Below, piece after piece: positions 25,763-37,679 of a DNA stretch of 64,000 nt (within the stretch, counting starts at the first letter, position 1; every line of letters begins with the position of its first letter). The position numbers and the translations under genes are program-made. The DNA is from Xaviernesmea rhizosphaerae (GTDB lineage Bacteria; Pseudomonadota; Alphaproteobacteria; Rhizobiales; Rhizobiaceae). The stretch lies in assembly GCF_001938945.1 (NCBI RefSeq), contig NZ_MKIO01000029.1, positions 186,001-250,000 of the forward strand. Direction: 5' to 3'. The notes beneath the pieces were generated by a model, which worked only from the letters and a program-made list of their open reading frames with translations, was not told the DNA's origin and did no database searches.

Positions 25763-26100
25763 GCGATTCTCCGCGAAGCCAATCGGAACCTGCGGATGAA
25801 GAACCCCCTCGGTCCCGAACTGGCCTTGTTGCCATGTTTGAAACCGGGTCGCACTGGCGGCCGACGCTCATGCGCCTGCCCGTCAGGTCCTCCCGGCCTT
25901 CCTGTCCCCTGCACAAGAGCCAATGCAAGCCAGGCAGCGCGCCCTCCCCACCCGGTCTCCAACCTCTAATCGATTGAAGCCCGGCTTGAGACCACCCGCC
26001 GCTTTCTCGCGAAAGGCGCCATCGGCGCCGCTGGCAGTCTCAGGAGGCGTCGCCCGTCATGCCTGACCGCCCTTTCTTGAAAGAGGCGTGCCGATCGGAC
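25763..26100. other. Leader region of secY-adk
   Basis: Unusually long gap for a ribosomal cluster. No gene seen. I could not fix a promoter, but a terminator hairpin at its upstream edge (26101) implies that secY-adk transcription starts here. A GGCGCC-type hairpin occurs at about 26016-26030. Confidence 0.4.
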
Positions 26101-26137
26101 AAAAAACCGCCCGGAGCTTTAACACCCCGGGCGGTTT
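26101..26137 (-). terminator. Rho-independent terminator between rplO and secY
   Basis: Minus strand AAACCGCCCGG, loop, CCGGGCGGTTTTTTG: a strong 11-bp stem with a T6 tract, 11 bp after the rplO stop. Confidence 0.88.
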
Positions 26138-26147
26138 GTCTTCAAGC

Positions 26148-26627
26148 TTATTCCGCGTCGGCGGCTTCGACGGCCGGAAGCACGATCGTGCCGCCAGCCT
26201 TCTCGATCTTCTCGACGGCAGCCTTGGAGGCGCCGACGGCCTGGATCGAGACCTTCGCCGTCAGCTCGCCGTCGGCGAGAACGCGAACGCCAGCCTTCGG
26301 GCGACGGATCACGCCGGCAGCCTTGAGCGCATCGGCGTCGATCGTTGCGGCAGCGTCGAGCTTGCCGGCATCGATCGCCGTCTGGATGCGGCCGAGCGAC
26401 ACGACAACATATTCCTCACGGAAGATGTTGTTGAAGCCGCGCTTCGGCAGACGGCGGTAGATGGGCATCTGGCCGCCTTCGAAGCCGTTGATGGCCACGC
26501 CGGAGCGGGCCTTCTGACCCTTGACGCCGCGGCCGCCGGTCTTGCCGGAGCCGGAGCCGATGCCGCGACCGACGCGCTTGCGGTTCTTGGTCGCGCCTTC
26601 GTTATCGCTGATGTCGTTGAGCTTCAT
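26148..26627 (-). CDS. rplO: 50S ribosomal protein L15
   Basis: Protein of 159 residues, opening [20 protein letters not shown], the Gly-rich [20 protein letters not shown] extension that enters 23S rRNA, and a C-terminal globular domain ([22 protein letters not shown]). Start fixed by family. 13 bp after rpmD. Confidence 0.98.
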   Translation of the reverse strand: MKLNDISDNEGATKNRKRVGRGIGSGSGKTGGRGVKGQKARSGVAINGFEGGQMPIYRRLPKRGFNNIFREEYVVVSLGRIQTAIDAGKLDAAATIDADALKAAGVIRRPKAGVRVLADGELTAKVSIQAVGASKAAVEKIEKAGGTIVLPAVEAADAE

Positions 26628-26640
26628 GATCTTTGCTCCC

Positions 26641-26844
26641 TCACTTCTCGTCGACGACGCGCACGAGGTGCTGGACGGACCGGATCATGCCGCGAACGGA
26701 AGGGGTGTCTTCCAGGGTACGAACCCGGTGCATCTTGTTAAGGCCGAGACCGATCAGCGTCTGGCGCTGCACGGCCGGCCGGCGGATCGGGCTGCCGATC
26801 TGTTCGATCGTCACCGTCTTCGTAGCGGTTTCCTGGTTAGCCAT
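26641..26844 (-). CDS. rpmD: 50S ribosomal protein L30
   Basis: Protein of 67 residues with the family core [13 protein letters not shown] and [21 protein letters not shown]. Tight spacing with rpsE (15 bp) and rplO (13 bp) shows one transcript. Confidence 0.97.
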   Translation of the reverse strand: MANQETATKTVTIEQIGSPIRRPAVQRQTLIGLGLNKMHRVRTLEDTPSVRGMIRSVQHLVRVVDEK

Positions 26845-26859
26845 GGCGTGGATGCTCCC

Positions 26860-27432
26860 TTATTCTTCCGCAGAGACCATGCCGGCGGCTTCACGGCGAC
26901 CCTGGAGCGTGGCGTACTTGATGCCGCGCTGGGCCGCGATGTCCTTCGGATGCATCTGATTCTTCAGAGCGTCGAAGGTGGCGCGGATCATGTTGTACGG
27001 GTTCGACGAACCGGTCGACTTGGCGACGACGTCGTGCATGCCGAGCGTTTCGAAAACGGCGCGCATCGGGCCGCCGGCGATGATGCCGGTACCAGCCTTG
27101 GCCGAACGCAGCAGGACCTTACCGGCGCCGTGGCGGCCGTGAACGTCATGATGCAGGGTACGGCCGCCACGCAGCGGAACGAAGATCAGTTCGCGCTTGG
27201 CAGCTTCGGTTGCCTTGCGGATTGCTTCCGGCACTTCGCGTGCCTTGCCATGGCCGAAACCGACCCGGCCCTTCTGGTCACCGACGACGACGAGAGCAGC
27301 GAAGCCGAAACGACGGCCGCCCTTCACCACCTTGGCGACGCGATTGATGGCGACGAGCTTGTCAACGAATTCGCTGTCGCGCTCCTCGCGGTTCTGGCGG
27401 TCTTCGCGAGAACCTCTTCTTTCCTGTGCCAT
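26860..27432 (-). CDS. rpsE: 30S ribosomal protein S5
   Basis: Protein of 190 residues. It has the double-stranded RNA-binding domain ([21 protein letters not shown]) and the C-terminal S5 domain ([20 protein letters not shown]). The loop residues linked to spectinomycin resistance look wild type (VKGGRR). About 200 bp separate it from rplR upstream. Confidence 0.98.
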   Translation of the reverse strand: MAQERRGSREDRQNREERDSEFVDKLVAINRVAKVVKGGRRFGFAALVVVGDQKGRVGFGHGKAREVPEAIRKATEAAKRELIFVPLRGGRTLHHDVHGRHGAGKVLLRSAKAGTGIIAGGPMRAVFETLGMHDVVAKSTGSSNPYNMIRATFDALKNQMHPKDIAAQRGIKYATLQGRREAAGMVSAEE

Positions 27433-27629
27433 TGTCCTTTTCCTTTGTTCTTTTCCGGGTGCAATCGGCAGATTGACGGAGATGCCGCGCCTGAGCCGCG
27501 TGTGTCACGCGGCGTGGAACGGCGAAACCGGCCGCTTGGGGCCCTCCCCCGGCTGTGCGGGAAAGCGGCCCGGCTGACGCCGGGCATGCGTCCGCCCGAA
27601 CCCTTGCGGATTCGGGCGGAAAGACGAAA

Positions 27630-27992
27630 TCAGAAGCTCAGGCCGCCTTCGCGGGCTGCGTCGGCGAGAGCCTTGACGCGGCCGTGGAAGAGAAACGAGC
27701 CGCGGTCGAAAACGACCTCGGTGACGCCGGCGGCCGTCGCGCGCTCGGCAATCAGCTTGCCGACAGCGGAAGCCGCGGCAACGTCGGCGCCGGTCTTCAG
27801 CGAGCCGCGCAGACCGGAGTCGAGGGTCGAGGCAGCGGCAATGGTCTTGCCGGCGACGTCATCGATAACCTGAACGTAGATGTTCTTCGACGAGCGATGC
27901 ACCGACAGGCGCGGACGCCCATTGGCAACCGCCTTGAGATGGCGACGCACGCGGTTGGCGCGACGCACAGTGGTGTCTTTCCTGTTAGCCAT
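27630..27992 (-). CDS. rplR: 50S ribosomal protein L18
   Basis: Protein of 120 residues that binds 5S rRNA. Family motifs: [20 protein letters not shown] and the C-terminal [27 protein letters not shown] hairpin (TCCGCCCGAA/TTCGGGCGGA, about 27592-27622) follows its stop without a T-tract. Confidence 0.98.
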   Translation of the reverse strand: MANRKDTTVRRANRVRRHLKAVANGRPRLSVHRSSKNIYVQVIDDVAGKTIAAASTLDSGLRGSLKTGADVAAASAVGKLIAERATAAGVTEVVFDRGSFLFHGRVKALADAAREGGLSF

Positions 27993-28004
27993 TTCGCGTG
28001 ATCC

Positions 28005-28538
28005 TTACTTCTTCTTGCCTTCTTTGCGGACGATCCGCTCTCCGGCGTACTTGACGCCCTTGCCCTTGTAGGGCTCGGGGCCACGATATTCGCGGATCTC
28101 TGCGGCGACCTGGCCAACCTGCTGCTTGTTGATGCCGGACACGACGATTTCGGTCGGCTTCGGAACAGCAATCGAGATGCCCTCGGGCGTCTGGTAGATC
28201 ACGTCGTGGCTGAAACCGAGCGCCAGCTGCAGGTTCTTGCCCTGCATGGACGCGCGGTAACCGACGCCGTTGATTTCGAGCTTGCGCTCGTAGCCGTCCT
28301 TGACACCCTTGAAGATGTTCTCGATCATCGTGCGGGACATGCCCCACTTTGCACGAGCATCCTTGGTCTGCGACACAGGCGCGACAACAACCGCGTTGTT
28401 CTCCAGCGCCACCGAAACTTCGTCATTGGCGACGAAGGTCAGTTCGCCCTTCGGGCCCTTGGCGGTGACGGTCTGGCCATTGACGGCGGCCGTGACGCCA
28501 GCGGGAACCTGAACGGGCTTTTTACCGATACGAGACAT
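28005..28538 (-). CDS. rplF: 50S ribosomal protein L6
   Basis: Protein of 177 residues with two tandem L6 folds, opening [15 protein letters not shown] and containing the rRNA-binding signature [14 protein letters not shown] near the C terminus. 12 bp upstream of rplR. Confidence 0.98.
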   Translation of the reverse strand: MSRIGKKPVQVPAGVTAAVNGQTVTAKGPKGELTFVANDEVSVALENNAVVVAPVSQTKDARAKWGMSRTMIENIFKGVKDGYERKLEINGVGYRASMQGKNLQLALGFSHDVIYQTPEGISIAVPKPTEIVVSGINKQQVGQVAAEIREYRGPEPYKGKGVKYAGERIVRKEGKKK

Positions 28539-28583
28539 TGTTTTGAATCCTGTCTGTTCGACGGGAGATGCCCTGCTACAGCC

Positions 28584-28982
28584 TTAGAAGACCGAGCAGA
28601 GAACCTCGCCACCAACGTTCTGTTCACGTGCCTGATGGTCGGCCATCACGCCCTTCGGGGTCGAAAGGATGGTGATGCCGAGGCCGTTGGCCACCTGCGG
28701 GATGGACTTGACCGAGACATAGACCCGGCGGCCCGGCTTGGAAACGCGGCCGATCTCGCGGATCACGGACTGGCCTTCGTAGTACTTCAGCTCGATGTTG
28801 AGCTCGTTCTTGCCGTTGTCGAACGCGACTTCCGAGTAACCGCGGATGTAGCCTTCGGCCTGGAGAACGTCGAGAACGCGGGCGCGCAGCTTGGAAGCCG
28901 GCGTGGAAACGCTCGACTTGCGGCGTGCGGCGCCGTTGCGGATACGGGTGAGCATATCGCCCAAGGGATCAGTCATCGTCAT
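28584..28982 (-). CDS. rpsH: 30S ribosomal protein S8
   Basis: Protein of 132 residues, opening [20 protein letters not shown], with the RNA-binding C-terminal [21 protein letters not shown]8 binds helix 21 of 16S rRNA and in E. coli also represses the spc operon by binding mRNA at rplE; whether this occurs here was not tested. Confidence 0.98.
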   Translation of the reverse strand: MTMTDPLGDMLTRIRNGAARRKSSVSTPASKLRARVLDVLQAEGYIRGYSEVAFDNGKNELNIELKYYEGQSVIREIGRVSKPGRRVYVSVKSIPQVANGLGITILSTPKGVMADHQAREQNVGGEVLCSVF

Positions 28983-28994
28983 TTTCCCGTCTCC

Positions 28995-29300
28995 TTACCA
29001 GCTCGACTTCACGATGCCCGGCACCTTGCCGAAATTGCCGAGCTCACGCAGCGCGATACGCGACATCTTGAGCTTGCGGTAAAAGGCGCGGGGGCGACCG
29101 GTGACTTCGCAACGGTTGCGGATGCGGGTCTTCGACCCGTCACGCGGCAGAGCCGCCAGCTTCAGCGTCGCCTTGAAACGCTCTTCGATCGGAAGAGCCT
29201 GGTTCATGACGATGGCCTTGAGCTCAGCGCGCTTTGCAGCCTGGTTCGCGACCGTCTTACGACGGCGCTTGTTCTTTTCAATTGCGCTCGTTTTCGCCAT
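28995..29300 (-). CDS. rpsN: 30S ribosomal protein S14 (zinc-independent type)
   Basis: Protein of 101 residues with the C-terminal family signature [21 protein letters not shown]. It lacks the CxxC pair of the short zinc-binding S14, so it is the long C-minus form. Confidence 0.98.
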   Translation of the reverse strand: MAKTSAIEKNKRRRKTVANQAAKRAELKAIVMNQALPIEERFKATLKLAALPRDGSKTRIRNRCEVTGRPRAFYRKLKMSRIALRELGNFGKVPGIVKSSW

Positions 29301-29332
29301 TGAAATTCAATCCTTCTGCTTGTCGTTACGGC

Positions 29333-29893
29333 TTACTGGCGGAACGGGAAGTTGAACTCTTTCAGAAGAGCCCGTGCTTCGTCGTCGGTCGGAGCCGTCG
29401 TGCAAACGATAATGTCCATGCCCCACATCTGATCGACCTTGTCGTAGTTGATCTCGGGGAACACGATGTGTTCCTTGAGGCCCATGGCGAAGTTGCCACG
29501 GCCGTCGAAGGACTTCGGGTTGAGGCCGCGGAAGTCGCGAACGCGCGGGAGCGCGATGTTGACCAGGCGGTCGACAAACTCATACATGCGGGCGCCGCGC
29601 AGCGTCACCTTGGCACCGATCGGCATGCCTTCGCGGACCTTGAAGCCGGCGATGGAGTTGCGCGCGCGGGTGATGACCGGCTTCTGGCCGGCGATCGCTG
29701 CGAGATCGGCCGCTGCGATGGTCGGCTTCTTGGAGTCGCCGGTCGCTTCGCCAACGCCCATGTTGATCACGATCTTTTCAAGCTTCGGGATCTGCATTTC
29801 GTTGGAGTAGTTGAACGCGTCCTGCAGAGCCTTGCGGATCCGGTTGACGTATTCGGTCTTGAGCCGGGGCTCGTAGTTTGCTGCTTCAGCCAT
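29333..29893 (-). CDS. rplE: 50S ribosomal protein L5
   Basis: Protein of 186 residues with the L5 signature [18 protein letters not shown] and the 5S rRNA-contacting [16 protein letters not shown]. It overlaps rplX by 8 bp (29886-29893). Confidence 0.98.
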   Translation of the reverse strand: MAEAANYEPRLKTEYVNRIRKALQDAFNYSNEMQIPKLEKIVINMGVGEATGDSKKPTIAAADLAAIAGQKPVITRARNSIAGFKVREGMPIGAKVTLRGARMYEFVDRLVNIALPRVRDFRGLNPKSFDGRGNFAMGLKEHIVFPEINYDKVDQMWGMDIIVCTTAPTDDEARALLKEFNFPFRQ

Positions 29894-30197
29894 TGATCAC
29901 TTCTCCCGAACGCTTGGCGAACCGAACCTTCTTGTCACCTTCAAAACGGAACCCGATGCGGGTCGGCTTGCCATCCTTGGGGTCTGCGACCGCGAGGTTG
30001 GACAGGTGGATCGGCGCTTCCTTGGAGATGATGCCGGCTTCCTGGGTCTGGGTCTGGCGCTGGTGGCGCTTGACCATGTTGATGCCGCGAACGACCGCAC
30101 GGTCTTCCTTCGGCATGACCTGGATGACTTCGCCGGTACGGCCCTTGTCCTTACCGGTCAGGATGACGACCTTGTCGCCCTTACGAATCTTTTGCAT
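29886..30197 (-). CDS. rplX: 50S ribosomal protein L24
   Basis: Protein of 103 residues with the KOW motif [20 protein letters not shown] at the N terminus and [18 protein letters not shown]. The start at 30197 is set by the KOW motif; a longer open frame exists upstream but is unlike L24. Confidence 0.98.
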   Translation of the reverse strand: MQKIRKGDKVVILTGKDKGRTGEVIQVMPKEDRAVVRGINMVKRHQRQTQTQEAGIISKEAPIHLSNLAVADPKDGKPTRIGFRFEGDKKVRFAKRSGEVING

Positions 30198-30211
30198 CGC
30201 CGTCGTCTTCC

Positions 30212-30580
30212 TTACAGCACTTCCGGAGCCAGCGAGATGATCTTCATGTGGTTCTTGGCGCGGAGTTCGCGCGGAACCGGTCCGAAGATACGGGTGCCGA
30301 TCGGCTCTTTCTTGTTGTCGATCAGAACAGCTGCATTGTTGTCGAAACGGATGACGCTGCCGTCCGGACGGCGGATGTCCTTGGCGGTGCGCACGACAAC
30401 CGCCTTCATCACGTCGCCCTTCTTGACGCGGCCGCGCGGGATCGCCTCCTTGATCGAGACGACGATGACGTCGCCAACGGAAGCATACTTGCGCTTGGAG
30501 CCGCCCAGCACCTTGATGCACATGACACGACGTGCGCCGGAATTATCCGCCACGTCGAGGTTTGTTTGCATCTGAATCAT
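30212..30580 (-). CDS. rplN: 50S ribosomal protein L14
   Basis: Protein of 122 residues with [20 protein letters not shown] and the signature [20 protein letters not shown]. First gene of the spc-type group. The 366-bp gap upstream with two hairpins suggests that a new transcript starts here, as at the S10/spc boundary of E. coli. Confidence 0.98.
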   Translation of the reverse strand: MIQMQTNLDVADNSGARRVMCIKVLGGSKRKYASVGDVIVVSIKEAIPRGRVKKGDVMKAVVVRTAKDIRRPDGSVIRFDNNAAVLIDNKKEPIGTRIFGPVPRELRAKNHMKIISLAPEVL

Positions 30581-30730
30581 GTCAGGTCGCCTTCTTGTTG
30601 TGACCGGACCGGTTGGGCCTGACCGTCCTCACGGAAAAGCCCCCTGTTCCAGCTTGTCGAAATGTTTTGCGTGCGCGGGGATGATCGTTGCCAGGGTGGT
30701 TTCCTGAAGACAGGACCTTCCGTGCGCTCA

Positions 30731-30765
30731 AAAGCAAAAGAACGCCCAGAGCACCGGGCGTTCTT
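30731..30765 (-). terminator. Rho-independent terminator at the S10/spc boundary
   Basis: Minus strand AAAGAACGCCC, 8-nt loop, GGGCGTTCTTTTGCTTTTG: a 9-10-bp stem with a T-rich tail. Confidence 0.8.
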
Positions 30766-30885
30766 TGATGCAGCTTCATACAGGATTCCCCGCCACTTTC
30801 AAGTAGCGCGCGGGAAAAAGCTTGGTTTCGGACACCCGGCGCGGGCGGCGCTGCCAGCGCCCTCGCCCATCCGATCCGCTCCAAG

Positions 30886-30927
30886 CAGAAGCCCCGCCCT
30901 GGTCATGACGACGTGGCGGGGCTTCCT
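30886..30927 (-). terminator. Second hairpin after rpsQ
   Basis: Minus strand GAAGCCCCGCC pairs with GGCGGGGCTTC across a 16-nt loop, 20 bp past the rpsQ stop. Only a weak T-tract follows, so it may act as an RNA-stabilising 3' hairpin. Confidence 0.5.
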
Positions 30928-30946
30928 GATCTTCCAGCCTTAAGGC

Positions 30947-31183
30947 TTAGGCGTGGGCCGCAACAACGGTCCAGCGCTTGTCCTTGGAGATCGGCGCGCA
31001 TTCCTCGATGGATACGACGTCGCCGACCTTGTACTGGTTATTTTCATCATGCGCCTTGTACTTCTTCGACCGGCGCACGGTCTTCTGGAGAATCGGGTGC
31101 GCAAAGCGGCGCTCGACACGTACGACAACGGTCTTGTCGTTCTTGTCGGAAACGACCGTGCCCTGCAGAATGCGTTTCGGCAT
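30947..31183 (-). CDS. rpsQ: 30S ribosomal protein S17
   Basis: Protein of 78 residues with [20 protein letters not shown] and the signature [21 protein letters not shown]. Last gene of the S10-type group. Confidence 0.98.
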   Translation of the reverse strand: MPKRILQGTVVSDKNDKTVVVRVERRFAHPILQKTVRRSKKYKAHDENNQYKVGDVVSIEECAPISKDKRWTVVAAHA

Positions 31184-31195
31184 GAGTTTCGTCCT

Positions 31196-31405
31196 TTAGG
31201 CCTTGGCTTCGGCCGCCTTCTGGCGGGCAATGGTTTTGATGCGCGCAATATCCTTGCGGACTTCAGTGATGCGCGAGGACTTCTCGAGCTGGCCGGTCGC
31301 CTTCTGGAAGCGCAGGTTGAACTGCTCCTTCTTCAGCTTGGCAAGCTCTTCGTTGAGTTGGTCGGCGCTGAGCGCGCGAACATCTGCGGCTTTCATGGGC
31401 TTCAC
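31196..31405 (-). CDS. rpmC: 50S ribosomal protein L29
   Basis: Protein of 69 residues forming a two-helix hairpin at the exit tunnel ([35 protein letters not shown]). Four bp from rplP. Confidence 0.97.
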   Translation of the reverse strand: MKPMKAADVRALSADQLNEELAKLKKEQFNLRFQKATGQLEKSSRITEVRKDIARIKTIARQKAAEAKA

Positions 31406-31408
31406 TCC

Positions 31409-31822
31409 TTACTCTGCAATGCGCTGCACGAAGCGCGTCTTGACAGAGAGTTTCGCAGCACCAAGGCGAAGCGCCTCACGGGCGAGTTCTTCGCTGACGC
31501 CATCGATTTCGAACATCATGCGGCCGGGCTTGACCTTGCATGCCCAGTACTCAACGGAGCCCTTACCCTTACCCATACGGACTTCGGTGGGCTTTGCCGT
31601 GACCGGCACGTCGGGGAACACACGGATCCAGACGCGGCCGGCACGCTTCATGTGGCGGGTGATCGCGCGGCGGGCCGCTTCGATCTCACGGGCGTTGACG
31701 CGGTTCGGTTCCAGGGACTTCAGGCCGTATTCACCGAAGGCGAGATCGAACCCGCCCTTGGCGACACCCTTGATGCGGCCCTTGAACTGTTTGCGGTACT
31801 TCGTACGCTTTGGCTGCAACAT
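31409..31822 (-). CDS. rplP: 50S ribosomal protein L16
   Basis: Protein of 137 residues with [19 protein letters not shown] and the signature [20 protein letters not shown]. The conserved Arg hydroxylated by YcfD in E. coli lies in this segment. Confidence 0.98.
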   Translation of the reverse strand: MLQPKRTKYRKQFKGRIKGVAKGGFDLAFGEYGLKSLEPNRVNAREIEAARRAITRHMKRAGRVWIRVFPDVPVTAKPTEVRMGKGKGSVEYWACKVKPGRMMFEIDGVSEELAREALRLGAAKLSVKTRFVQRIAE

Positions 31823-31860
31823 TTTTTTACTTCTCCGATATTGGCTGCCAAACGCGACTG

Positions 31861-32600
<740 letters not shown>

Positions 32601-32601
<1 letters not shown>

Positions 32602-32990
32602 TATGCGGCCTCCCCTTTGGCTTCGACTTCCCGCACGACGATGGTCAGGTGCGAGAACGGCTTCTCGATGCGCGAGGCGCGGCCACGGCCACGGGCGTGG
32701 AAACGCTTCATGACGATCGACTTGCCGACGAAGGCCTCGGCGACGACGAGCGAGTCGACGTCGAGGTCATGGTTGTTCTCGGCATTGGCGATAGCGGATT
32801 CGAGCGTCTTCTTGACCGTACCGGCGATCCGCTTGCGCGAAAATTCCAGTTCGGCCAGAGCGCGGTCGACCTTCTTGCCGCGGATCATCGCGGCAACCAG
32901 GTTGAGCTTCTGGGGGCTGACGCGGATGGTGCGCGCAACGGCCTGCGCTTCATTGTCCGCCAGCCGGCGTTCGGCTTTTGCCTTGCCCAT
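32601..32990 (-). CDS. rplV: 50S ribosomal protein L22
   Basis: Protein of 129 residues. The conserved core [19 protein letters not shown] and the exit-tunnel loop [20 protein letters not shown] appear wild type. One-base overlap with rpsC and 2 bp from rpsS. Confidence 0.98.
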
Positions 32991-32992
32991 GA

Positions 32993-33271
32993 TTACTTCC
33001 TCTTCGCCTTCTTGTCGGCGCCGTGGCCGTAGTAGGTCCGGGTCGGCGAGAACTCGCCGAACTTGTGACCGACCATGTCCTCGTTAACGCTGACGGGAAC
33101 GTGCTTGCTGCCGTTGTAGACACCGAAGGTCAGTCCGACGAACTGCGGCAGGATCGTGGAGCGGCGGCTCCAGATCTTGATGACTTCATTGCGGCCGCCC
33201 TCGCGCACCTTCTCAGCCTTCTTGAGAAGATAGCCGTCGACGAACGGACCTTTCCAAACTGAACGAGCCAT
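32993..33271 (-). CDS. rpsS: 30S ribosomal protein S19
   Basis: Protein of 92 residues with [20 protein letters not shown] and the signature [20 protein letters not shown]. Confidence 0.98.
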   Translation of the reverse strand: MARSVWKGPFVDGYLLKKAEKVREGGRNEVIKIWSRRSTILPQFVGLTFGVYNGSKHVPVSVNEDMVGHKFGEFSPTRTYYGHGADKKAKRK

Positions 33272-33286
33272 TGGAAACTTCCTCTC

Positions 33287-34123
33287 TTACTTCTTACGCT
33301 GATGGCGCGAGCGCATGATGAACTTGTCGGTCGACTTGTTCGAGCGCGTCCGCTTGCCCTTGGTCGGCTTGCCCCAGGGGGTAACCGGATGGCGGCCGCC
33401 CGAGGTGCGGCCTTCACCACCGCCGTGCGGATGGTCGACCGGGTTCATGACGACGCCGCGAACGTGCGGACGCTTGCCGCGCCAGCGCGAACGACCGGCC
33501 TTGCCGTCGTTGATGTTGCCGTGATCGGGGTTGGATACGGCGCCGACAGTGGCCAGGCAGGTGCCGTGAACCAGGCGCTGTTCGCCGGAGTTCAGGCGCA
33601 GGATGGCCATGCCCTGGTCGCGGCCGACGAGCTGCACATAGGTGCCGGCCGAACGGGCGATCTGGCCGCCCTTGCCGGGCTTCAGCTCGACATTGTGGAC
33701 GATCGAGCCGACCGGCATCGCCTGCAGCGGCATGGTGTTGCCGGGCTTGACGTCGACGGCCTTGTCGGAGGCGATGACCTTGTCACCGACAGCCAGGCGC
33801 TGCGGCGCCAGGATGTAGGACTGGGTGCCGTCTTCATAGCGGATCAGCGCGATGAAGGCCGTGCGGTTCGGGTCGTATTCCAGACGCTCGACGGTGGCTT
33901 CCATGTCGAACTTGCGACGCTTGAAGTCGACCAGACGGTAGGTGCGCTTGTGACCGCCGCCCTGGAAGCGCACGGTGATGCGGCCCAGGTTGTTGCGACC
34001 GCCCTTGGAGCTCAGGCCCTGCGTCAGCGACTTGACCGGCTTGCCCTTAAAGAGCTGCGACCGGTCGACGATGACGAGCTGGCGCTGGCTCGGGGTCGTC
34101 GGATTGAAACTTTTCAATGCCAT
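33287..34123 (-). CDS. rplB: 50S ribosomal protein L2
   Basis: Protein of 278 residues. The peptidyl-transferase-centre loop is [19 protein letters not shown] with the essential His (DHPHGGGEG), and the N-terminal OB fold contains [19 protein letters not shown]. Normal length. Confidence 0.98.
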   Translation of the reverse strand: MALKSFNPTTPSQRQLVIVDRSQLFKGKPVKSLTQGLSSKGGRNNLGRITVRFQGGGHKRTYRLVDFKRRKFDMEATVERLEYDPNRTAFIALIRYEDGTQSYILAPQRLAVGDKVIASDKAVDVKPGNTMPLQAMPVGSIVHNVELKPGKGGQIARSAGTYVQLVGRDQGMAILRLNSGEQRLVHGTCLATVGAVSNPDHGNINDGKAGRSRWRGKRPHVRGVVMNPVDHPHGGGEGRTSGGRHPVTPWGKPTKGKRTRSNKSTDKFIMRSRHQRKK

Positions 34124-34193
34124 TTTCTTGTTCCCTTTTTAGATCTCGCCCGCGGATCCCTCTCGCTTGAGAGGGACCCCGGCGGGTTTGACC

Positions 34194-34487
34194 TCAAAGT
34201 CCGGTGGAGACGTCGATGGTCTGACCGTCAGCAAGCGTGACGATCGCCTTCTTCTGGTCCCGCTGCCGGCCGACGAAACCGCGGAAGCGCTTGGTCTTGC
34301 CCTTGCGCAGCAGCGTGTTGACCGCCGTGACCTTCACACCGAACAGCGCCTCAACGGCGGCCTTGATTTCCGGCTTGGAGGCGTCCTTGGCGACGTTGAA
34401 GACGACCTGGTTGTACTCCGACACCATCGTCGACTTTTCAGTGATCGAGGGGGAAAGGATCACATCGTAGTGGCGAAGATCCGTCAT
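34194..34487 (-). CDS. rplW: 50S ribosomal protein L23
   Basis: Protein of 97 residues with [20 protein letters not shown] and [21 protein letters not shown]; docking site of SRP and trigger factor at the tunnel exit. Overlaps rplD by 4 bp. Confidence 0.98.
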   Translation of the reverse strand: MTDLRHYDVILSPSITEKSTMVSEYNQVVFNVAKDASKPEIKAAVEALFGVKVTAVNTLLRKGKTKRFRGFVGRQRDQKKAIVTLADGQTIDVSTGL

Positions 34488-35104
34488 TTGAACCGCTCCT
34501 CCAGAGCTTCGACAGCATCCTTCGACAAGACCAGCTTGCCGCGGCGCAGAATGTCATAAACGTTGATGCCCTGGACCGGCAGAACGTCCACGTTCGGGAT
34601 GTTCTTGGCTGCGAGCTTGAAGTTGTTGTCCAGCTCGGCGCCGCCGATGATCAGCGCGTTGGTGAGGCCGAGACCGGCAAAGGCGCCGACGAGCGTCTTG
34701 GTCTTGGCGTCGGCCGCGACCAGGCTGTCAACGATGATGACGTCTTCGGACTTCAGCTTGGCCGAGAGCGCGTGACGCAGGCCGAGCGCGCGGACCTTCT
34801 TGGGAAGGTCATGCTCGTGGCTGCGGGCGACCGGACCATGGGCCTTGCCGCCGCCGCGGAACTGCGGAGCGCGGGCCGAATGGTGACGGGCGCGACCGGT
34901 GCCCTTCTGCTTGTACATTTTGGCGCCGGTGCGGGAGACTTCGCCACGGGTCTTGGTCTGGTGCGTGCCCTGCTGACGCTTGGCAAGCTGCCAGCGAACG
35001 ACTCGGGCAATGATGTCTTCACGCGGCTCGAGGCCGAAAATGGTGTCCGACAGGGATACTTTCCCCGCGTCCTTCCCTTCAAGGGTGGTGACGGTGAAAT
35101 CCAT
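34484..35104 (-). CDS. rplD: 50S ribosomal protein L4
   Basis: Protein of 206 residues. The tunnel loop [22 protein letters not shown] is intact and appears wild type for macrolide-relevant residues. In E. coli L4 represses the S10 operon; not assessed here. One-base overlap with rplC. Confidence 0.98.
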   Translation of the reverse strand: MDFTVTTLEGKDAGKVSLSDTIFGLEPREDIIARVVRWQLAKRQQGTHQTKTRGEVSRTGAKMYKQKGTGRARHHSARAPQFRGGGKAHGPVARSHEHDLPKKVRALGLRHALSAKLKSEDVIIVDSLVAADAKTKTLVGAFAGLGLTNALIIGGAELDNNFKLAAKNIPNVDVLPVQGINVYDILRRGKLVLSKDAVEALEERFK

Positions 35105-35799
35105 TATTCGGCTCCCTCAACTTTAGCGGAACGGATGCCGGCCGGACGCGGTGCGTTTTCCGGAATGCCGGCCTTGATGGCGTCGCGAACGACGATCCAC
35201 GAGCCCTTCGAACCGGGAACCGCACCCTTGACGAGGATGAGGCCGCGGTCTTCGTCGGTGGAGACGATTTCGAGGTTCTGGGTGGTGACGCGGGTCTGGC
35301 CCATGTGACCGGCCATGCGCTTGCCCTTCCACACCTTGCCCGGATCCTGGTTGTTACCAGTCGAACCGTGCGAACGGTGGGAAACGGACACGCCGTGCGT
35401 GGCGCGCAGACCGCCGAAGTTGTGGCGCTTCATGGCGCCGGCAAAGCCCTTACCGATCGAGGTGCCCGTGACGTCGACCAGCTGGCCGGCGACGAAGTGG
35501 CTCGCGGTCAGCTCGGAGCCGACATCGATCAGGTTCTCGGAGCTCACGCGGAACTCGACGAGCTTGGCCTTCGGCTCGACGGAAGCGGCGGCGAAATGAC
35601 CGCGCAGGGCCTTGGTCGTGTTCTTGACCTTCTTCTGGCCGGCGCCGAGCTGGACAGCGACGTAGCCATTCTTTTCTTCGGTCCGATGGGCCACCACCTG
35701 GCAGTTTTCCATCTTCAGGACCGTAACAGGGATATGCTCGCCGGCGTCGTTATAGACCCGGGTCATTCCCACTTTCTGTGCAATCACACCTGAACGCAT
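35104..35799 (-). CDS. rplC: 50S ribosomal protein L3
   Basis: Protein of 231 residues beginning [20 protein letters not shown]. The signature [20 protein letters not shown] and the Gln site methylated by PrmB in [21 protein letters not shown] are present. The upstream in-frame ATG at 35871 is rejected because the extra 24 residues are not L3-like. Confidence 0.98.
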   Translation of the reverse strand: MRSGVIAQKVGMTRVYNDAGEHIPVTVLKMENCQVVAHRTEEKNGYVAVQLGAGQKKVKNTTKALRGHFAAASVEPKAKLVEFRVSSENLIDVGSELTASHFVAGQLVDVTGTSIGKGFAGAMKRHNFGGLRATHGVSVSHRSHGSTGNNQDPGKVWKGKRMAGHMGQTRVTTQNLEIVSTDEDRGLILVKGAVPGSKGSWIVVRDAIKAGIPENAPRPAGIRSAKVEGAE

Positions 35800-35973
35800 C
35801 GGTTCGTTCCTCTTGAGAGTCCCTGTCGGGGCAAGGACCCCTTCAGCCTCTTGTTCAAGGCTTCCATCCACGCCGAACTTATGCCGCCGCTTTGGTCACC
35901 CGTTTCCGGAAGCCGTTGGATCTAACGATCCACGTACCTTCCTTGTTATTTCCGCCGTTTTCAGGCGGGGCCT

Positions 35974-36282
35974 TTAGAGCTTGATTTCGACGTCGACGCC
36001 GGCGGCGAGATCGAGCTTCATCAGGGCGTCGACCGTCTGGGGGGTCGGGTCGACGATGTCGAGCAGGCGCTTATGGGTGCGCATCTCGAACTGTTCACGG
36101 CTCTTCTTGTCGATGTGGGGCGACCGGTTGACCGTAAACTTTTCGATCCGGGTCGGCAGCGGGACCGGGCCGCGGACGCTGGCGCCCGTGCGCTTGGCCG
36201 TGGAGACGATTTCCCGGGTGGAGGCATCGAGGATCCGGTGATCAAACGCCTTCAGGCGGATACGGATATTCTGGCCGTTCAT
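35974..36282 (-). CDS. rpsJ: 30S ribosomal protein S10 (NusE)
   Basis: Protein of 102 residues, [20 protein letters not shown], with the ribosome-insertion loop [20 protein letters not shown]. It also serves as NusE in antitermination. Separated from tufA by a terminator hairpin and from rplC by 174 bp. Confidence 0.98.
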   Translation of the reverse strand: MNGQNIRIRLKAFDHRILDASTREIVSTAKRTGASVRGPVPLPTRIEKFTVNRSPHIDKKSREQFEMRTHKRLLDIVDPTPQTVDALMKLDLAAGVDVEIKL

Positions 36283-36373
36283 TCGACTAATCCTTGCTCG
36301 TGTTCCTGCGCCGGATCCGTAAGAGCGGCCGGCGGGGCAGCTGTTGTTCTTACGGTCGAGCCGCTTCTCTTTT

Positions 36374-36410
36374 CAAAAATCGCAGGGGCATGTCACCATG
36401 CCCCTGCTCT
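36374..36410 (-). terminator. Rho-independent terminator between tufA and rpsJ
   Basis: Minus strand GCAGGGGCATG, GTGA loop, CATGCCCCTGC then GATTTTTG. An 11-bp perfect stem, 31 bp after the tufA stop. Confidence 0.82.
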
Positions 36411-36440
36411 TTCAAACGGCGGCGTCAGACCGCCCTTTTA

Positions 36441-37616
<1,176 letters not shown>

Positions 37617-37679
37617 TTCCGGCTCTCCAATTCTTGTCCCGCGAGGGGAAATTCCGTTCCGTGCGCGTCAGGGCTCCGG

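Larger units (their letters stand above)
30581..30946. other. S10/spc operon boundary region
   Basis: 366 bp between rpsQ and rplN. No gene seen. It contains two strong hairpins (30731-30765 and 30886-30927) after rpsQ and must hold the rplN promoter and leader; I could not pick a convincing -35/-10 pair. Confidence 0.5.

Noticed and set aside
24374..25969. Long plus-strand open frame opposite secY
   Set aside because: Antisense shadow of secY with no recognisable product.
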